A stretch of DNA of 8,348 nucleotides, from contig JACNFI010000006.1 in NCBI GenBank assembly GCA_014384665.1, forward strand, positions 1 to 8,348, in the 5' to 3' direction. The stretch comes from Candidatus Cloacimonadota bacterium (GTDB taxonomy: Bacteria > Cloacimonadota > Cloacimonadia > JGIOTU-2). The translations under genes were made by a program, and so were the position numbers. Of this stretch, positions 6,604-8,348 are shown piece after piece (positions within the stretch are counted from its first letter, which is position 1; each line of letters starts with the position of its first letter). A model generated the notes under the pieces. The model was given only the letters and a program-made list of their open reading frames with translations. It was not told the DNA's origin and made no database searches.

Positions 6604-6607
6604 GAGG
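6604..6607 (+). promoter_or_regulatory. Shine-Dalgarno site of gene 5
   Basis: GAGG lies 6 bases before the ATG at 6614. It favours this start over the in-frame ATG at 6659, which would delete most of the signal peptide. Confidence 0.6.
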
Positions 6608-6613
6608 TATAAG

Positions 6614-8348
6614 ATGAAAACAATCAAAGTCTTAACATTACTGCTTCTTATCAGAGCAATGACATGTCTGGCAGGTACCATCTCAAAAACATATTACTTT
6701 GATGAACCTGCTTTGATTTCTGAAGGTGATTATACAAAAATCCAGGTTAAAGATGGAATTCCATTAGGTAATCCGGGTGAACCTGAAATACCTTATGTTG
6801 GAGTCAGACTACTACTTCCTCAAAATGAAATAGTAACAAATGTTTCCTTAAATTTAAGGAATGAAATAAGTTTGGGTAATTATAACCTTTATCCAAAACA
6901 AAAACAGGTTCCTCTCTCAAAACTTGAAGGAGTTGTGTTCACTGAACCAAATTTAGAAGTCTATCAAAGTTCAAACCAATTCCCCGCAATGCAGTTTACA
7001 GACTATTCCACCAATTATCTTGCAGGCTATTCCATTGGATTTCTTGCGATAACGGCTATAAAGTATATTCCTTCCACCGGAGAACTGTCATACTATAAAG
7101 AGATAGTTGTTACACTAAAAACTGAATATGACGATACTGCAAAAACAGCAGGCAGATTTCTATTTGAAAATCCATTAATTGAAAAACGTCTACAAAGTTT
7201 AGTAGATAATTTTGAAGATATTAATAGTTACACTATAACACAAATAAGAGATAGAGATGTATACGATTATATTATTGTCACCTCTTCTACTTATGCTGAT
7301 AATTTTCAACTATTTGTAGATTTTCACTCTCATCGTGGCTATCGCACAAAAATTGAGCTAATTAGTGATATCTATGAGGAATATACAGGTGTGGATAATC
7401 AGGATAAACTCAGAAATTATTTCATTGCTCAATATTCACAAGGTCCTATTCAATTTGTTCTTCTTGGAGGAGACTCTGCACCAAATAATCCTTCTGAAAA
7501 TATTATTCCACATCGCGGGCTTTTTGCTGACCCGGGGGGTGGTTATGCGGAGTATGATATTCCTGCAGATATGTATTATGCCTGTCTGGATAGAACCTCT
7601 GCGGCAGGTCCTGGTCCCGATTGGAACAATGATAATGACAACAGATGGGGTGAACCAGATGAAGCAGACCTTTTAGCAGAATTCTATATTGGAAGAGTCT
7701 GTATGAATAACATTTCAGAAATTGCTAATGTGATTAACAAAATGACACTATATTCTGAAACACCTGTCCCTGATGAATTAAAATCAGCTCTGTTAATTGG
7801 AGAATATCTGTGGCCCGGCACTTATGGCGGACAATATATGAATGAGTTAATTGGCGGATGTAGTAGTAATGGATATACTACGGTTGGTATTCCTCTTGAT
7901 TGGACTATAAACACTTTGTATGAAATGCATGGTTATTGGTCATCCAATGATTTATATGAGCAATTAAATCTTGGTCCAAATTTACTTTGTCACCTTGGTC
8001 ATGGAAGTGTAACACATTGCTTGAACATTGATAATAACCAGCTCACAACTAATAATATCACAAACAATGGCATTAATCACAACTTTATCAACGGATATAC
8101 CCAGGCCTGTTATTCTGGTTCTTATGATAATAGAGATTCATACGGCTATTATGGTTCTGACTGTTTTGCAGAAAAAATCTCCACAATGGAAACTGCTACT
8201 TCAACATTTATTGCAAACAGTCGTTACGGCTGGGGGATGCAGGGTAGTACTGACGGAGCTTCTCAGGTTTTCAATAGAGAATGGATTGATGTGTTCTTTG
8301 ATGATGAAATCTATTCAATCGGAGGAGCAAATCAGGTTTCAAAAGAAC
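6614..8348 (+). CDS. Gingipain-like (C25 family) secreted cysteine protease, 3' end missing
   Basis: The open frame runs from the ATG at 6614 for 578 codons to the window edge without a stop, so the gene is cut. Residues 1-20 look like a signal peptide (MKTIK, Leu-rich core, TCLAG), though Arg14 interrupts the core. Residues about 25-205 match a C25 propeptide region in style (GxPGEPEIPYVGVRLLLP, YSIGFLAITAIKYIPSTGELSYY). Residues about 215-570 are the catalytic part: DYIIVTSS, FHSHRGYRTKIELI, QFVLLGGD, ADLLAEFYIGR, catalytic His463 in LLCHLGHGS and catalytic Cys499 in GYTQACYSG, 36 residues apart, then RYGWGMQGSTDGASQVFNREWIDVFF. Both catalytic residues are present. Gingipain relatives in this superphylum are type IX substrates, so a sorting domain is expected past the window edge. 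The protein would be exported and cleave protein outside the cell. The start is 26 bases after gene 4. Confidence 0.93.
   Translation, partial: MKTIKVLTLLLLIRAMTCLAGTISKTYYFDEPALISEGDYTKIQVKDGIPLGNPGEPEIPYVGVRLLLPQNEIVTNVSLNLRNEISLGNYNLYPKQKQVPLSKLEGVVFTEPNLEVYQSSNQFPAMQFTDYSTNYLAGYSIGFLAITAIKYIPSTGELSYYKEIVVTLKTEYDDTAKTAGRFLFENPLIEKRLQSLVDNFEDINSYTITQIRDRDVYDYIIVTSSTYADNFQLFVDFHSHRGYRTKIELISDIYEEYTGVDNQDKLRNYFIAQYSQGPIQFVLLGGDSAPNNPSENIIPHRGLFADPGGGYAEYDIPADMYYACLDRTSAAGPGPDWNNDNDNRWGEPDEADLLAEFYIGRVCMNNISEIANVINKMTLYSETPVPDELKSALLIGEYLWPGTYGGQYMNELIGGCSSNGYTTVGIPLDWTINTLYEMHGYWSSNDLYEQLNLGPNLLCHLGHGSVTHCLNIDNNQLTTNNITNNGINHNFINGYTQACYSGSYDNRDSYGYYGSDCFAEKISTMETATSTFIANSRYGWGMQGSTDGASQVFNREWIDVFFDDEIYSIGGANQVSKE

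Noticed and set aside
7365..7676. 103-codon open frame on the + strand
   Set aside because: It is out of frame inside the C25 protease gene, whose own frame is open for 578 codons with clear family motifs.

Overview
The window is AT-rich and carries five genes, all on the + strand and closely spaced. It most likely comes from an uncultured bacterium of the Fibrobacterota-Chlorobiota-Bacteroidota superphylum or a neighbouring phylum. The style of the C-terminal sorting domains (NYPNPF, IYNIKGQ, WDGKDENGK, SSGIY, then a basic/hydrophobic tail ending in K or R) looks most like Candidatus Cloacimonadota. That placement is inference from motif style, not a search.

Layout: (1) 1-287 is the 3' end of a secreted protein, of which only the sorting domain is visible. 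(2) 363-1667 encodes a secreted six-Asp-box beta-propeller protein with a sorting domain. (3) 1683-5045 encodes a large secreted papain-family (C1) cysteine protease followed by a beta-helix region, TPR-like helices and a sorting domain. It starts 15 bases after gene 2. (4) 5109-6587 encodes a cytoplasmic protein joining an ArsR-like winged helix to a domain resembling the M29 aminopeptidase fold, with most expected metal ligands absent. (5) 6614 to the window end encodes a gingipain-like (C25) secreted cysteine protease, cut by the window edge with both catalytic residues present.

Together these look like a surface/secreted proteolysis and adhesion locus. Three or four products would cross the inner membrane by a signal peptide and the outer membrane by a type IX-like route. 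The winged-helix/M29-like protein sits between the two proteases and is a candidate local regulator. It may sense a peptide or amino acid through a retired peptidase fold, but this is a hypothesis.

The most unusual DNA-level signal is that non-coding-style repeats lie in frame inside genes. Short direct repeats (CACAGAG, a 16-bp unit, CACGAA, CCGAATC) fall in the same two variable loops of the sorting domains of genes 1 and 3. A cluster of back-to-back palindromes falls in a third loop of gene 2's sorting domain. A GC-rich nested palindrome falls in frame inside the M29-like domain of gene 4. No RNA genes, CRISPR arrays, insertion sequences or convincing terminators were seen. No intergenic gap exceeds 75 bases.
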